In this document: positions 10,647 to 19,152 of the stretch, piece after piece | Layout: each line of letters begins with the position of its first letter | Numbering within the stretch: the stretch's first letter is position 1 | Assembly (NCBI GenBank): GCA_036378155.1 | Contig: DASUXA010000037.1 | Span: 1-48,236 of the forward strand | From: DASUXA01 sp036378155 | GTDB taxonomy: Bacteria; Actinomycetota; Actinomycetes; Mycobacteriales; Micromonosporaceae | Length of the DNA stretch: 48,236 nt | Direction of reading: 5' to 3' | The notes under the pieces: generated by a model | Seen by the model: the letters and a program-made list of their open reading frames with translations, nothing else | What the model was told of the DNA's origin: nothing | Database searches by the model: none | Position numbers and translations under genes: made by a program

Positions 10647-11825
10647 ATGGGCGGCACCGACGGCACCGACCGGAGCCGAGCGGCGGGTCCGCCCGACGGC
10701 CCGGACGGCCCGCTGTCGGGCAGCGGCGACGACGCGGCAGGCAGCGGTCAGGACGACACGGTCGGCGACGTGGTGGTGCCCGCCCACACCACCGTCACCG
10801 CCACCGCGCCGGACTCCGGCGGGCACCCGGCCACCACGACGAGGACCGAGGACGGCGACCTGGGCCTGGTGCTGTGCGCGTACGAACCGCTGGTCCCGTC
10901 GCCGCTGCCGGACGCGGTCGGGTCGCTGACCGACCACGGCGACCGGCGCAACGACGCGAGCCGGCGGGGCGGCTGGGTGGCGGATCAGAAGGCGACGTGG
11001 ACGATCACGCCGACGAAGTGGCAGAAGTACCCGGACATCGAGATCGTGCTGCGGCTGTTCCTCCCGGCGCCCTGGGTGGTGATGGACGACGGCGCCGGCT
11101 ATGCGTGCGCGCTCGGCGGGGACAACCGGGGTTTCGACTACCGCGCCGACGACGCCAAGGCGAGCCGAGCGTTCGTGCGGATGACGGTGAACCTGGACCC
11201 GCGCCGGGACACCCCGCTGGTCGGCGACATCAAGGCGGACTTCGGCTACTCGCACACGCTGCGGTCCGCGTCGATCGCGCTGGGCGGCGACGGCGAGAAC
11301 GTCGCCGGCGTGGTCCAGGGCTGGATCGCGCAGGGCGCACCGCCGCCGGAGTTCTTGATGCTGCGGCACGTGGACGGCAAGCCCTGGTGGTGGTGGGACT
11401 GGCGACCGGACTACACCGGGCCGCACCGCAGCGACGAGACGCACCTGGCGCGCACCGACAGCAACCTCAGCGCGAGCGTGGCCAGCTACAAGCCGAACAC
11501 CGCGCGGATCAGGGTGGGCGTGTGCGGCAGCGTGCCGTCCACCGACCCGGTGCTCAAGGCGACCGCGCCCACCATCGACGCCGACCTGCTGCTGGAGTTG
11601 CGCGCCGAGCCCGACGAGCCGTACGCGCACTTCCGCTGGACCGGCACGCACGACGGGTTCCCGGCGTACGAGTTGTACCTCAACGGGTCGCCGGCCTATC
11701 TGTACTCCCCCGACCAGCACGGGAAGTCGCCTTTGGACCTGATGGCGGCGATGCCGGGCCACGAGATCACGGTGAACCCGGGGCGGCGGTGGTTGCCGCT
11801 GGGTCAGGCGTTGACGAGCGGCTGA
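10647..11825 (+). CDS. Hypothetical tryptophan-rich protein
   Basis: I do not recognise this 392-aa protein. The first 60 residues are disordered (Gly, Asp, Pro). The rest looks globular with alternating polar and hydrophobic segments, many Asp and Trp residues (notably KPWWWWDWRPDY) and no signal peptide or membrane segment. The closing third (AHFRWTGTHDGFPAYELYLN) reads like a beta-rich domain. I place the start at the ATG at 10647, which has AAGGGG upstream. An in-frame ATG at 10581 is less well supported. It is divergent from pgsA and followed by alkB in the same direction after 194 nt. Confidence 0.7.
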   Translation: MGGTDGTDRSRAAGPPDGPDGPLSGSGDDAAGSGQDDTVGDVVVPAHTTVTATAPDSGGHPATTTRTEDGDLGLVLCAYEPLVPSPLPDAVGSLTDHGDRRNDASRRGGWVADQKATWTITPTKWQKYPDIEIVLRLFLPAPWVVMDDGAGYACALGGDNRGFDYRADDAKASRAFVRMTVNLDPRRDTPLVGDIKADFGYSHTLRSASIALGGDGENVAGVVQGWIAQGAPPPEFLMLRHVDGKPWWWWDWRPDYTGPHRSDETHLARTDSNLSASVASYKPNTARIRVGVCGSVPSTDPVLKATAPTIDADLLLELRAEPDEPYAHFRWTGTHDGFPAYELYLNGSPAYLYSPDQHGKSPLDLMAAMPGHEITVNPGRRWLPLGQALTSG

Positions 11826-12019
11826 GCAGCGCCGGGGTCGTCGGGGCGGGCCGACGCCGCCACGGCGTGGCGGAGGGCCGCCCGCCCCGCCCCCGTTCGC
11901 CGTACCAGCCGCACTTTACACGCGATGCCGTCTTGTCAAGTACCGCCGACGTGTGTGACGGTAGGTCGACCGGCGCCGGGGCGCCGGTGAACTCCACCAG
12001 CGAGGGATGGAGGACCGTC

Positions 12020-13225
12020 ATGGCGACGTCGCGTGCGGCCGCCGCGCCGACGGTGTGGCGCGACCCGAAGAAGTACCTGTGGCCGCTGGCCCTGCTGGTG
12101 CCGACGCTGCCGTACGGCGGATGGTCGATGTGGCGCGCCACCGGCTCGGGCTGGGTGTGGTGGCTCGGTCCCGTCGTGGTGTTCGGAGTGATCCCGCTGG
12201 TCGACCTGGTGTTCGGCGAGGACCGGGACAACCCGCCCGAGCAGATCGCCGACAATCTGCAGCGGGTCCGGTACTACCGGTGGATCACCTATCTGTACCT
12301 GCCGGCGCAGTACGTGGCGCTGGTGATCTGCTGCGCGGTGTGGGTACGCGGCGGGCTGGGCGTCGCCGGTGCCACCGGGCTGATCGCCACCGCCGGGATC
12401 GTCGACGGCATCGCCATCAACACCGCGCACGAACTCGGTCACAAGCGGGAACGGCTGGAACGCTGGCTGTCGAAGATCGCGCTGGCGCCCACCGGGTACG
12501 GACACTTCTATGTGGAGCACAACCGCGGCCACCACGTGCGTGTCGCCACCGCCGAGGACCCGGCCAGCGCCCGGCTCGGCGAGAGCTTCTGGGCGTTCTG
12601 GCCGCGTACCGTCGCCGGCAGCCTGCGCTCGGCGTGGCGGCTGGAAACCCAGCGGTTCCGCATCCGGGGGCGCAGCCCCTGGACGGTACGCAACGACGTG
12701 CTCAACGCCTGGGCGATGACGCTCGTGCTGGTCGTCGCCCTGCTCGTCGCGTTCGGACCGACCGTACTGCCGTTCCTGCTGGCCCAGGCGGTCGTCGGCT
12801 TCTCGCTGCTGGAAGTGGTGAACTACCTCGAGCACTACGGGCTGGCGCGGCAGCGCACCGCCGCCGGGCGGTACGAGAAGGTCGACCCCCGGCACAGCTG
12901 GAACAGCGACCGGGTGGTGACCAACCTGTTCCTGTTCCAGCTTCAGCGGCACAGCGACCACCACGCCAACCCGCTGCGCCGGTACCAGGCGCTGCGCACC
13001 TTCGACGCCTCGCCGCAGCTGCCCGCCGGGTACGCCACGATGGTGGTCCTCGCCGTGCTCACTCCGCTGTGGCGACGGGTCATGGACCGCAGGGTGGTCG
13101 CCCACTACGGCGGGGACCTGTCGCGGGCGAACGTCCATCCGCCCGCGCTCGCGCGGCTGCGCGCCCGGTACGGTACTCCGCCGGCGATCGACGGTCGCCG
13201 GGCATCCGTCGTCAGCCAGCCTTGA
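12020..13225 (+). CDS. alkB: Alkane 1-monooxygenase (AlkB)
   Basis: Membrane di-iron hydroxylase of 401 aa that oxidises the terminal carbon of alkanes. All histidine boxes are present: HELGHK (H137-H141), EHNRGHH (H167, H171, H172), NYLEHYG (H272) and LQRHSDHHAN (H311, H314, H315). Hydrophobic segments fit six membrane helices. ATG start with GGAGG 6 nt upstream. No rubredoxin domain is fused to the C-terminus and no rubredoxin or rubredoxin reductase gene is next to it, so electrons must come from proteins encoded elsewhere. The SPFH-family gene starts 23 nt downstream, suggesting an operon. Confidence 0.95.
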   Translation: MATSRAAAAPTVWRDPKKYLWPLALLVPTLPYGGWSMWRATGSGWVWWLGPVVVFGVIPLVDLVFGEDRDNPPEQIADNLQRVRYYRWITYLYLPAQYVALVICCAVWVRGGLGVAGATGLIATAGIVDGIAINTAHELGHKRERLERWLSKIALAPTGYGHFYVEHNRGHHVRVATAEDPASARLGESFWAFWPRTVAGSLRSAWRLETQRFRIRGRSPWTVRNDVLNAWAMTLVLVVALLVAFGPTVLPFLLAQAVVGFSLLEVVNYLEHYGLARQRTAAGRYEKVDPRHSWNSDRVVTNLFLFQLQRHSDHHANPLRRYQALRTFDASPQLPAGYATMVVLAVLTPLWRRVMDRRVVAHYGGDLSRANVHPPALARLRARYGTPPAIDGRRASVVSQP

Positions 13226-13248
13226 CCGGGGATGATCCACTGGGGATC

Positions 13249-14304
13249 ATGACGCGTTTCCCCGGTGGACCCGGTCCGTTCAAGAAGTTCCCGACCTCAC
13301 CTGTACCGCCCGGCGGTCGCCGATCCGCCGTGCTGCCCGCCGTCGCGTCCGTCCTCGCCGCGGTGGTGGTGCTGCTGGTCGGTCTGGTGGGTCTGTTCAC
13401 CGGATTCGACAAGACCACCGGCGGCGAGGTCGGCGTGGTCCGCAACGGCGGCTGGTTCGACAACAACAAGGTGCGCCAGGTCATCCAGCCCGGTTCCGGG
13501 CTGACCTGGACCGGGTTCTGGTCGACCACCCACAAGTACCCGGCGCAGCAGCGTTTCTACACGATCACCGCGGACACCAGACGCGGCGACCGCACCGGTG
13601 TGGACGTGGTGAACACCCCGTCCAGCGACGGCGTCGACATGGGCATCGAAGGCACCATCTACTTCACGCTGAACCTCGACCCGGCGTCGATGAAGGCGTT
13701 CGACGACAAGTTCGGCACCCGGCAGTTCCGCGGCCTCGACGGCGAACTGCGCTACGCCTACGACGGCGACGAGGGGTGGAGCACGTTCCTGGACGCCATC
13801 GTCCGCCCGGTCATCGACAACGACCTGCGTATCCAGATCAACAGCTTCCGCTGCGCGGAACTGGTGTCCAGCTGCGCGCTGGTGCAGAACGGCGCGCAGG
13901 GCGGGCAGACCGGACGGGTCGCCTCGCCGGTGGCGAGCACCGGCGGGCAGCAGAACAACACCAACATCGCCAAGGTCCAGGACGCGGTGAACTCCAGCCT
14001 GCCCAACGACCTGAAGGAGATGCTCGGCGGGGACTTCTTCGAAGGCATCAAGTTCAACCTTGCCCGGGTCACCCTGCCGCAGACCGTGCAGGACGCGGTG
14101 AACAAGGCACAGGCGGCGTACGCCGCTGTCAGCGAAGCCCAGGCGAAGGTGGCGCAGGCGCAGGCGGAGGCGGACGCGAACAAGAAGCGGCAGGAGGGGT
14201 ACAACGCCTGCCCGGCGTGCGCGCAGATCGACATCATCAAGGCGCTGCCGCCCGGCGTCACCACCTACGCGCCCGGCGCGAACACGGCGGTACCGCTGAA
14301 GTAA
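13249..14304 (+). CDS. SPFH/band-7 domain membrane protein
   Basis: A 351-aa protein. A short cytoplasmic Pro-rich tail is followed by one membrane helix (AVASVLAAVVVLLVGLVGLF, about 30-49). The band-7 domain comes next (GEVGVVRNGGWFD, GVDMGIEGTIYFTLNLDP). A helix rich in Ala and Gln lies near the C-terminus (NKAQAAYAAVSEAQAKVAQA). Members of this family form membrane-associated oligomers that organise or protect membrane proteins. It is 23 nt downstream of alkB and may stabilise that enzyme or its membrane patch, which is inference. Two Cys pairs (FRCAELVSSC, NACPAC) are unusual and may form disulfides if this part is outside the cell. Confidence 0.85.
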   Translation: MTRFPGGPGPFKKFPTSPVPPGGRRSAVLPAVASVLAAVVVLLVGLVGLFTGFDKTTGGEVGVVRNGGWFDNNKVRQVIQPGSGLTWTGFWSTTHKYPAQQRFYTITADTRRGDRTGVDVVNTPSSDGVDMGIEGTIYFTLNLDPASMKAFDDKFGTRQFRGLDGELRYAYDGDEGWSTFLDAIVRPVIDNDLRIQINSFRCAELVSSCALVQNGAQGGQTGRVASPVASTGGQQNNTNIAKVQDAVNSSLPNDLKEMLGGDFFEGIKFNLARVTLPQTVQDAVNKAQAAYAAVSEAQAKVAQAQAEADANKKRQEGYNACPACAQIDIIKALPPGVTTYAPGANTAVPLK

Positions 14305-14340
14305 CCGCCGCGCCCGGCGCCCGTCGCCGTGCCCATCGGT

Positions 14341-14383
14341 GCGGGCGGCGCGACCGTCGTCACACGAGGGTCGCGCCGCCCGC
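14341..14383. terminator. Bidirectional terminator between convergent genes
   Basis: Perfect 15-nt arms (14341-14355 and 14369-14383) enclose a 13-nt loop. The hairpin can end transcription from both sides. Its right arm overlaps the last codons of the minus-strand gene. Confidence 0.75.
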
Positions 14384-14827
14384 CAGGACCTGCCGCATCT
14401 CGTCGGTGTGCCGTTCGGCGAGTTCCGGTCGCCCGTGGTACTGCGCCGGGGTGTTCTGGAACAGCACGATCCGCCAACCGTCCGGGCCGTGCTCGGCGAG
14501 CAGCGTCTGTACCGCGTTGACCGCCGGGTTCACATCCCGCTTCCCGGGCGGCACCATGCCCACGATCGCGGTCAGCAGCGCGGCTGCCTCGCCGTACCGG
14601 CGCACGCGGCGCACCTTCGCCACGTACGACGCGGTCGGATGGTCCCGGAAGATCACGCCGATGTGGTCGCCGATCTCGGTGCCGGTCATCTGGCTGCCGT
14701 CGAACCCGACGACGACCGCGTCGTCGGCGAACAGCGCGGCGTAGCGCCCGGCGTCGCGTTCGTTCCACGCCCGCAGCAGCCGCAGGTACAGGTCTCGGAC
14801 AGCCGCTTCGGTGTCGTCGCCGGTCAT
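14360..14827 (-). CDS. NTF2-fold SgcJ/EcaC-type protein
   Basis: A 155-aa small alpha+beta barrel protein of the SnoaL/DUF4440 superfamily (SgcJ/EcaC type). The N-terminal helix VRDLYLRLLRAWNERDAGRYAALFADDAVVVGFDG and the strand GWRIVLFQNTPAQYHGRPE are the family landmarks. Some members are enzymes or bind small ligands, but most have no known substrate. ATG start. It is transcribed alone, convergent with the SPFH gene and separated from it by a strong hairpin. Confidence 0.82.
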   Translation of the reverse strand: MTGDDTEAAVRDLYLRLLRAWNERDAGRYAALFADDAVVVGFDGSQMTGTEIGDHIGVIFRDHPTASYVAKVRRVRRYGEAAALLTAIVGMVPPGKRDVNPAVNAVQTLLAEHGPDGWRIVLFQNTPAQYHGRPELAERHTDEMRQVLAGGATLV

Positions 14828-14986
14828 CGCAGCCTCCCGTCGGGTACCTGCCGCGCGCCGCGCGGCTGGCGTTCACCGCGAGGATAGGCGCGACGCCCGA
14901 CAGCCGCGCCGGACGACAACGGCGACGCGGACTGCGGCGCGAGACGGCGACGCGGCTGGCGGCGTGGCGACGATAGGGTGGCGGGC

Positions 14987-15613
14987 GTGATCCGTCAGGC
15001 GTACCTCGACGCTGCCGATGTCGCCGCCCGGCTGCTGCGCGAACCCGCGCTCGCCGAACGGTGGCGGCGACCCAGCGCGCTGCCCGAAATGTCGATCGCC
15101 GCTCTGGCGTACCACCTGGCCAGCCAGATCACCCTCACCGTGAGCTACCTCGCCGCGCCGCCCGGCCGCGCGGCGATTCCGCTGCTGCGGCACTACACCG
15201 ACAACGACTGGGTGACCTCGGGGCTGCACGGCGAGACGAACGTGGCGATCCGCGAAGGCAGCGACCGGGCGGCGGCGGACACCACCCCGGACGCGCTCGC
15301 CGACGAGGTCGACGCGGCGATCGCGACGCTGCGGCAGGTGGTACCGGCGCAACCCGCCGACCGGATCGTCGACTTTCGCCGTTGGGGGCTCACCGTCGAC
15401 GACTTCCTGACCACCCGCGTGATGGAACTCGTCGTGCACAGCGACGACCTGGCGGTCAGCCTCGACATCCCGACCCCGGCGATGCCGGTCGAGGCGACCG
15501 GCGCGACCATCGCCCTGCTGGCGCAGGTCGCGGCGTGGCGGCACGGACCGCTGGCTGTGGTACGCGCCCTGGCGCGCGGCGAACGGGCACCGCAGCGCAT
15601 CACGGCGCTCTGA
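14987..15613 (+). CDS. Maleylpyruvate isomerase N-terminal/DinB-fold protein
   Basis: A 208-aa protein with the four-helix DinB fold of the mycothiol-dependent maleylpyruvate isomerase family. Such proteins use a metal held by histidines. Here H43 (LAYHLAS) and the H in MELVVHSDDLA fit two of the expected ligands. The second helix pair surrounds TVDDFLTTRVMELVVHSDDL. Mycothiol-dependent transferases of this family act in detoxification, but the substrate here is unknown. The GTG at 14987 lies 7 nt after a TAGGGT -10 box (14974-14979), so I prefer it to the GTG at 14978. Probably leaderless. Confidence 0.85.
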   Translation: MIRQAYLDAADVAARLLREPALAERWRRPSALPEMSIAALAYHLASQITLTVSYLAAPPGRAAIPLLRHYTDNDWVTSGLHGETNVAIREGSDRAAADTTPDALADEVDAAIATLRQVVPAQPADRIVDFRRWGLTVDDFLTTRVMELVVHSDDLAVSLDIPTPAMPVEATGATIALLAQVAAWRHGPLAVVRALARGERAPQRITAL

Positions 15614-15690
15614 CGGCTGCCGCCGGGTTGGCGTCGGTCGCCGGGAGTCCGCTCGACCGCGGCGACCCGTCGGATGGCAGGATGGCGCGG

Positions 15691-16209
15691 GTGTCCGCGC
15701 TGACTGTCCGACCCGGAGACCCCACCGACGTACCCGTGGTTCTCGCCCTGCTCGACCGGGCCACCGAATGGCTGGTGGCGAACGGGCGTACCGACCAGTG
15801 GGGCAGCGAGCCGCACTCCACCAACCCGCGCCGGATCGCGCAGATCACGTCGTTCGCGCAGGCGGGCGGGCTGTGGATCGCCGAATGGGCGAGCCGACCG
15901 GTGGGCGCGCTGTCGGTGGGCGAGGCGATGCCGTACGTGCCGCCGGTCGACGAGCCCGAGCTGTACGTCCAACTGCTGGTCACCGACCGCGACCAGGCGG
16001 GGCGCAACATCGGCGGGGCGTTGCTGGACCACGCCCGCGACCTGGCTCGCGAGCGGGGTACGACGCTGCTGCGGGTGGACTGTTTCGCCGGTGGCGACGG
16101 AGCTCTGGTGCGGTACTACGAACGGCAGGGCTTCACCCGCGCCGAGTCGTTCACCGTACCGGTCGGCGGGGTCGACTGGCCCGGTCAGGTGCTGGTCCAG
16201 CGGCTGTAG
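15691..16209 (+). CDS. GNAT-family N-acetyltransferase
   Basis: A 172-aa GCN5-related acetyltransferase that uses acetyl-CoA. The acetyl-CoA binding region is LYVQLLVTDRDQAGRNIGGALLDHARD (motif A, with an RNIGG variant of the Q/RxxGxG/A loop), followed by LLRVDCFAGGDGALVRYYERQGF (motif B). The substrate is not predictable. I start at GTG 15691 (MSALTVRPGDPTDV). The ATG at 15682 is the alternative. It follows the DinB-fold gene in the same direction and converges on the flavin monooxygenase gene, with a hairpin between. Confidence 0.9.
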   Translation: MSALTVRPGDPTDVPVVLALLDRATEWLVANGRTDQWGSEPHSTNPRRIAQITSFAQAGGLWIAEWASRPVGALSVGEAMPYVPPVDEPELYVQLLVTDRDQAGRNIGGALLDHARDLARERGTTLLRVDCFAGGDGALVRYYERQGFTRAESFTVPVGGVDWPGQVLVQRL

Positions 16210-16218
16210 CGCAGCGTC

Positions 16219-16251
16219 GCGCGGCAGCGCCGGGTGGGCGCGCTGCCGCGC
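16219..16251. terminator. Bidirectional terminator
   Basis: Perfect 12-nt arms (GCGCGGCAGCGC and its complement) with a 9-nt loop lie between the convergent GNAT and monooxygenase genes. Confidence 0.75.
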
Positions 16252-16265
16252 CCACGACCTCGTGC

Positions 16266-17741
16266 TCAGCGGGCTGACGCGGTAGCGGGACCGCACCAGA
16301 CGGGCAGGACGCGTCGGATCGCGTCCGGCAGCCGGTCCGGGTCGGTGTCGTCGGTCGCCCAGGCGATGTACCCGTCGGGACGCACCAGCATGGTGGGGGT
16401 GCCCGCTTCGGCGGGTGTCGCCACCGTCAGCCGACCCTTCCACGCCTCGCCGACCGACGCCGCCTCGGCTGGAGCGAGCAGCACGAACGTGCCCTCCCGC
16501 AGCGCCGCGTACAGCCGGTCCCGGGCGCGCCCGTCGTCGACGAGCGGCACGTCGGGGGCGCGTCGACCGGCGAGCCGGTGCCCGTGGTGCGGGGCGGGGT
16601 ACCGGATGCCGACGCCCGACAGCGTGCCGGTGATCCGGTCGGCGACCGGACCGATCCGCAGCGCCACGCTGCCGGCGACGTTGCGCGCGACGCGCGCCGG
16701 CCGGGACCGGAGCATCGCGAGCCGGATGATCGCCCCGCTGCTGCGCAGCACGTCCCGCCCGACCGGATGACGCTCGGCGTGATAGCTGTCGAGCAGGTCG
16801 TCGCCCGCCCAGCCGTGGATCACCGCGGCGAGCTTCCAACCGAGGTTGACCGCGTCCTGGATACCGGTGTTCATGCCCTGCCCGCCGGCGGGCGAGTGCA
16901 CGTGCGCCGCGTCGCCGGCGAGGAACACCCGCCCGACCCGGTACCGCGGCACCTGCCGCTCGTCGCTGTGGAACCGCGACATCCAACGCGGGTCGTGCAT
17001 GCCGAAGTCGGTGCCCAGCGCCCGGATCGTGACGTCGCGGATCTCGGCGAGGTCCACGGGCGCGGTGTCGGGCCGCTGGCGACGGCGGTCCCAGGCGAAG
17101 ACGCGGTACCAGCCGTCGCCGAACGGCGCGATGAACGCGAAGCCGTCGCCGACCGCGTTGACCGCCAGCACGTCTTCGGGCGCGTCGGTGAGCCGGACAT
17201 CCGCCAGCATGATCGACTGGAGGACCGCCTGCCCCGGGAACGGCAGACCGAGCGCGTCGCGTACGGCGCTGTGCACGCCGTCCGCGCCCACCAGGTACGA
17301 CGCCCGCATCCGGCGGTGCCCCGCGACCTCGACGTGCACGCCGTCGGCGTCCTGGTGTACTCCGACGACGTCGGCGCCGGGCACCAGGCGCGCGCCGGCG
17401 CGCTCCGCGCGCCGGCGCAGCAGCCGCTCCACCTGGTACTGCGGGGTGATCAGCAGGTACGGGTACCGGCTGGGCAGCCGACCCAAGTCGATGTGCAGGT
17501 GGTCGAACAGCCGCAGGTGGCGCACTGTCGCGCCGGTGGCGACGAGGTCGTCGGCGAGCCCACGCGCGTCGAGTTGCTCCAGCGTCCGGGCGTGTACCCC
17601 GAACGCGCGGGTCAGGTTGGACTCGTCCGTGCGGCGGTCGAGCACGACGGTGCGTGCCCCCGCGGTGGCGAGGTCCCCGGCGAGCGTCAGACCGGTCGGT
17701 CCGGCGCCCACGATCACCACATCGGCGTGTTCCGGAAGCAT
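16266..17741 (-). CDS. FAD-dependent aromatic monooxygenase
   Basis: A 491-aa class A flavoprotein hydroxylase (PHBH fold). FAD motifs are visible: GAGPTG at 12-17 with the acidic residue ending strand 2 (VVLDRR), the DG motif LVGADGVHSAVR at about 150-161, and the GD motif VFLAGDAAHVHSPAGGQG from 272. The C-terminal 100 residues form the thioredoxin-like extension common in tetracycline and phenol hydroxylase types, which supports an aromatic or polyketide-like or antibiotic substrate. ATG 17741 with GGAGG just upstream. The open frame starts at 17762 inside the operator region. Divergent from a TetR gene and very probably its target. Confidence 0.93.
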   Translation of the reverse strand: MLPEHADVVIVGAGPTGLTLAGDLATAGARTVVLDRRTDESNLTRAFGVHARTLEQLDARGLADDLVATGATVRHLRLFDHLHIDLGRLPSRYPYLLITPQYQVERLLRRRAERAGARLVPGADVVGVHQDADGVHVEVAGHRRMRASYLVGADGVHSAVRDALGLPFPGQAVLQSIMLADVRLTDAPEDVLAVNAVGDGFAFIAPFGDGWYRVFAWDRRRQRPDTAPVDLAEIRDVTIRALGTDFGMHDPRWMSRFHSDERQVPRYRVGRVFLAGDAAHVHSPAGGQGMNTGIQDAVNLGWKLAAVIHGWAGDDLLDSYHAERHPVGRDVLRSSGAIIRLAMLRSRPARVARNVAGSVALRIGPVADRITGTLSGVGIRYPAPHHGHRLAGRRAPDVPLVDDGRARDRLYAALREGTFVLLAPAEAASVGEAWKGRLTVATPAEAGTPTMLVRPDGYIAWATDDTDPDRLPDAIRRVLPVWCGPATASAR

Positions 17742-17770
17742 CGCCCCTCCAGGTGCCAACATACGTTTGC

Positions 17771-17824
17771 CAACGCTTGTTGACGAGCGTAGGCGTGGGC
17801 TCGTACCGATGTCAACGCTTGTTG
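17771..17824. promoter_or_regulatory. Paired TetR operators in the monooxygenase/TetR promoter region
   Basis: CAACGCTTGTTG occurs twice, at 17771-17782 and 17813-17824. The start points are 42 bp apart, about four helical turns, and each copy has CAAC/GTTG symmetry. On the minus strand TTGACA (17815-17810), an 18-nt spacer and TACGCT (17791-17786) form the monooxygenase promoter. Operator 2 covers its -35 box and operator 1 its start site. On the plus strand operator 2 ends just upstream of the TACGAT -10 box (17828-17833) of the TetR gene. Confidence 0.8.
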
Positions 17825-17840
17825 GCCTACGATTGGTGGC

Positions 17841-18407
17841 ATGGGCACCGAGACGCCGCGCAGATCCGACCCGACACGGGCGGCGATCCTCGCCGCCGCA
17901 CGCGACCGGTTCGCCGCCGACGGATACGAACGCGCCACCATCCGCGCCATCGCCGCGGACGCCGGTATCGACCCGGCCATGGTGATGCGGTACTACGGCA
18001 GCAAGGATCGCCTGTTCGCCGCCGCCGCCGAGTTCGACCTGCGACTACCGGACCTCAGCGAACTGCCCGCCGGCAGGTACGGCGAGGTGCTGGTCCACCA
18101 CTTCCTCACCCGGTGGGAATCCGACGGGACGTTTCTGGCGCTGCTGCGCGCCGCGGCGACCAACGAAGCCGCCCGGCAACGGATGCTGGACGTGTTCGCC
18201 GGTCAGGTCGCTCCGGTGGTGGCGAAGGTGTGCCCGGACCCGGCGCACGCCGCCGAACGCGCCGGGCTGGTCGCCACCCAGATGATGGGGCTCGCGGTGT
18301 GTCGGTACGTGCTGCGGCTGCCGCCGATCGCGGCGATGCCCGCCGACACGGTCGTCGCCTGGCTGCGCCCGACGATCGAGCGGTACCTCAGCGCGCCGCG
18401 ACCGTAG
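17841..18407 (+). CDS. TetR-family transcriptional repressor
   Basis: A 188-aa repressor. The N-terminal helix-turn-helix is clear (TRAAILAAARDRFAADGYER, then ATIRAIAADAGIDPAMVMRY, ending YYGSKDRLF). The C-terminal ligand domain resembles the TetR_C_33-like group (ATQMMGLAVCRYVLRLPPIA). The ATG lies 7 nt after TACGAT, so translation is probably leaderless. Two matching operators in the shared 99-nt intergenic region make self-repression and repression of the monooxygenase likely. The inducer may be the monooxygenase substrate. Confidence 0.92.
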   Translation: MGTETPRRSDPTRAAILAAARDRFAADGYERATIRAIAADAGIDPAMVMRYYGSKDRLFAAAAEFDLRLPDLSELPAGRYGEVLVHHFLTRWESDGTFLALLRAAATNEAARQRMLDVFAGQVAPVVAKVCPDPAHAAERAGLVATQMMGLAVCRYVLRLPPIAAMPADTVVAWLRPTIERYLSAPRP

Positions 18408-18415
18408 CCGCGCGC

Positions 18416-18769
18416 TCAGGCGGCACGTCCCCCGCTGCGGCTCGCCACGACCCGGCGCAGCACGTCGAGGGCGTGCTCGGCTTCGTCCCGGCCGACAGGG
18501 GCGGTCTTCTCGGCGACGTACGCGGCGAGCGCCTCGCGGATGACGTCGGACCGGCGTACCCCTTCCGCCTCCGCCAGCCGATCCACCTGCTCAACCAGGA
18601 CGACCGGCAGCCGGATGCTGGCGAGCATCATCGGAACACCGGTCGCGGGGCGGGTCGCCGGCTCGGTCGCCGGCGTCATCGACGACAGCATCGGAGACAG
18701 GTTCTGAGTCGTCCGGAACCACTCGACGACCTCGTCCTTGGTCATCTTCTCGAAGTCAGGCGCGTTCAT
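18416..18769 (-). CDS. Ribbon-helix-helix antitoxin-like protein
   Basis: A 117-aa protein whose middle part (LASIRLPVVLVEQVDRLAEA, then EGVRRSDVIREALAAYVAEK) is a CopG/Arc-type ribbon-helix-helix DNA-binding domain. The N-terminal segment (FEKMTKDEVVEWFRTTQNLS) could be the part that binds and covers the toxin. The start ATG overlaps the TGA of the upstream toxin-like gene as ATGA, so translation is coupled. Toxin-first order and an RHH antitoxin fit the BrnT/BrnA arrangement. The extra C-terminal 25 residues are not typical. Confidence 0.8.
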   Translation of the reverse strand: MNAPDFEKMTKDEVVEWFRTTQNLSPMLSSMTPATEPATRPATGVPMMLASIRLPVVLVEQVDRLAEAEGVRRSDVIREALAAYVAEKTAPVGRDEAEHALDVLRRVVASRSGGRAA

Positions 18770-19047
18770 CCCAGTCGCCTCCTCCACTCGTCCAACTCCG
18801 CGCCGGCGAGCGCCCGCGCCGAGACGATCCGGTACGTCGTGTCAGTCAGCCGGTCGCACAGCACCGCGATCACCCGCGCGGTGTCCGCCATGCCCATCAC
18901 CACCAGCAGAAGATCGCCGATGTGGCGCTCGAAGCGCAGTCCCGGCGGGGCGAACAGCGCCTGCTCGACCTCGACCGGTTCGACCTTGTGCTGCCGCGCG
19001 TCGGCCAGACCGGCGTCGGTCCAGACGTACTCGCGACGACGACCCAC
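18766..19047 (-). CDS. BrnT-like toxin candidate
   Basis: A protein of 93 aa from GTG 19047, or 101 aa from ATG 19071. The layout resembles BrnT-type ribonuclease toxins: an N-terminal strand YVWTDAG, a helix-forming HKVEPVEVEQALF, beta strands RFERHIGDLLLVVMGMADT and a C-terminal YRIVSARALAGAELDEWRRR that parallels the IISAR-type ending of BrnT. Sequence similarity is only by eye, so another RelE/BrnT-superfamily toxin is possible. GTG 19047 lies 6 nt after TACACT (19059-19054), a leaderless arrangement, and I prefer it. It overlaps the antitoxin-like gene by 4 nt. Confidence 0.68.
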   Translation of the reverse strand: MGRRREYVWTDAGLADARQHKVEPVEVEQALFAPPGLRFERHIGDLLLVVMGMADTARVIAVLCDRLTDTTYRIVSARALAGAELDEWRRRLG

Positions 19048-19152
19048 CGCCGGAGTGTATCGCGTTGTCATACGTCCCACCGGGCGTGACCCATGCGTGG
19101 CGGGCGACACAACGCGGTCTGGGAGCCGTCGTCGCCGGGTACCCGGAACGGC

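Noticed and set aside
11963..11990. GC-rich near-palindrome (CGGCGCCGGGGCGCCGG) before alkB
   Set aside because: Short, and such runs are frequent in this DNA. No promoter elements are positioned around it.
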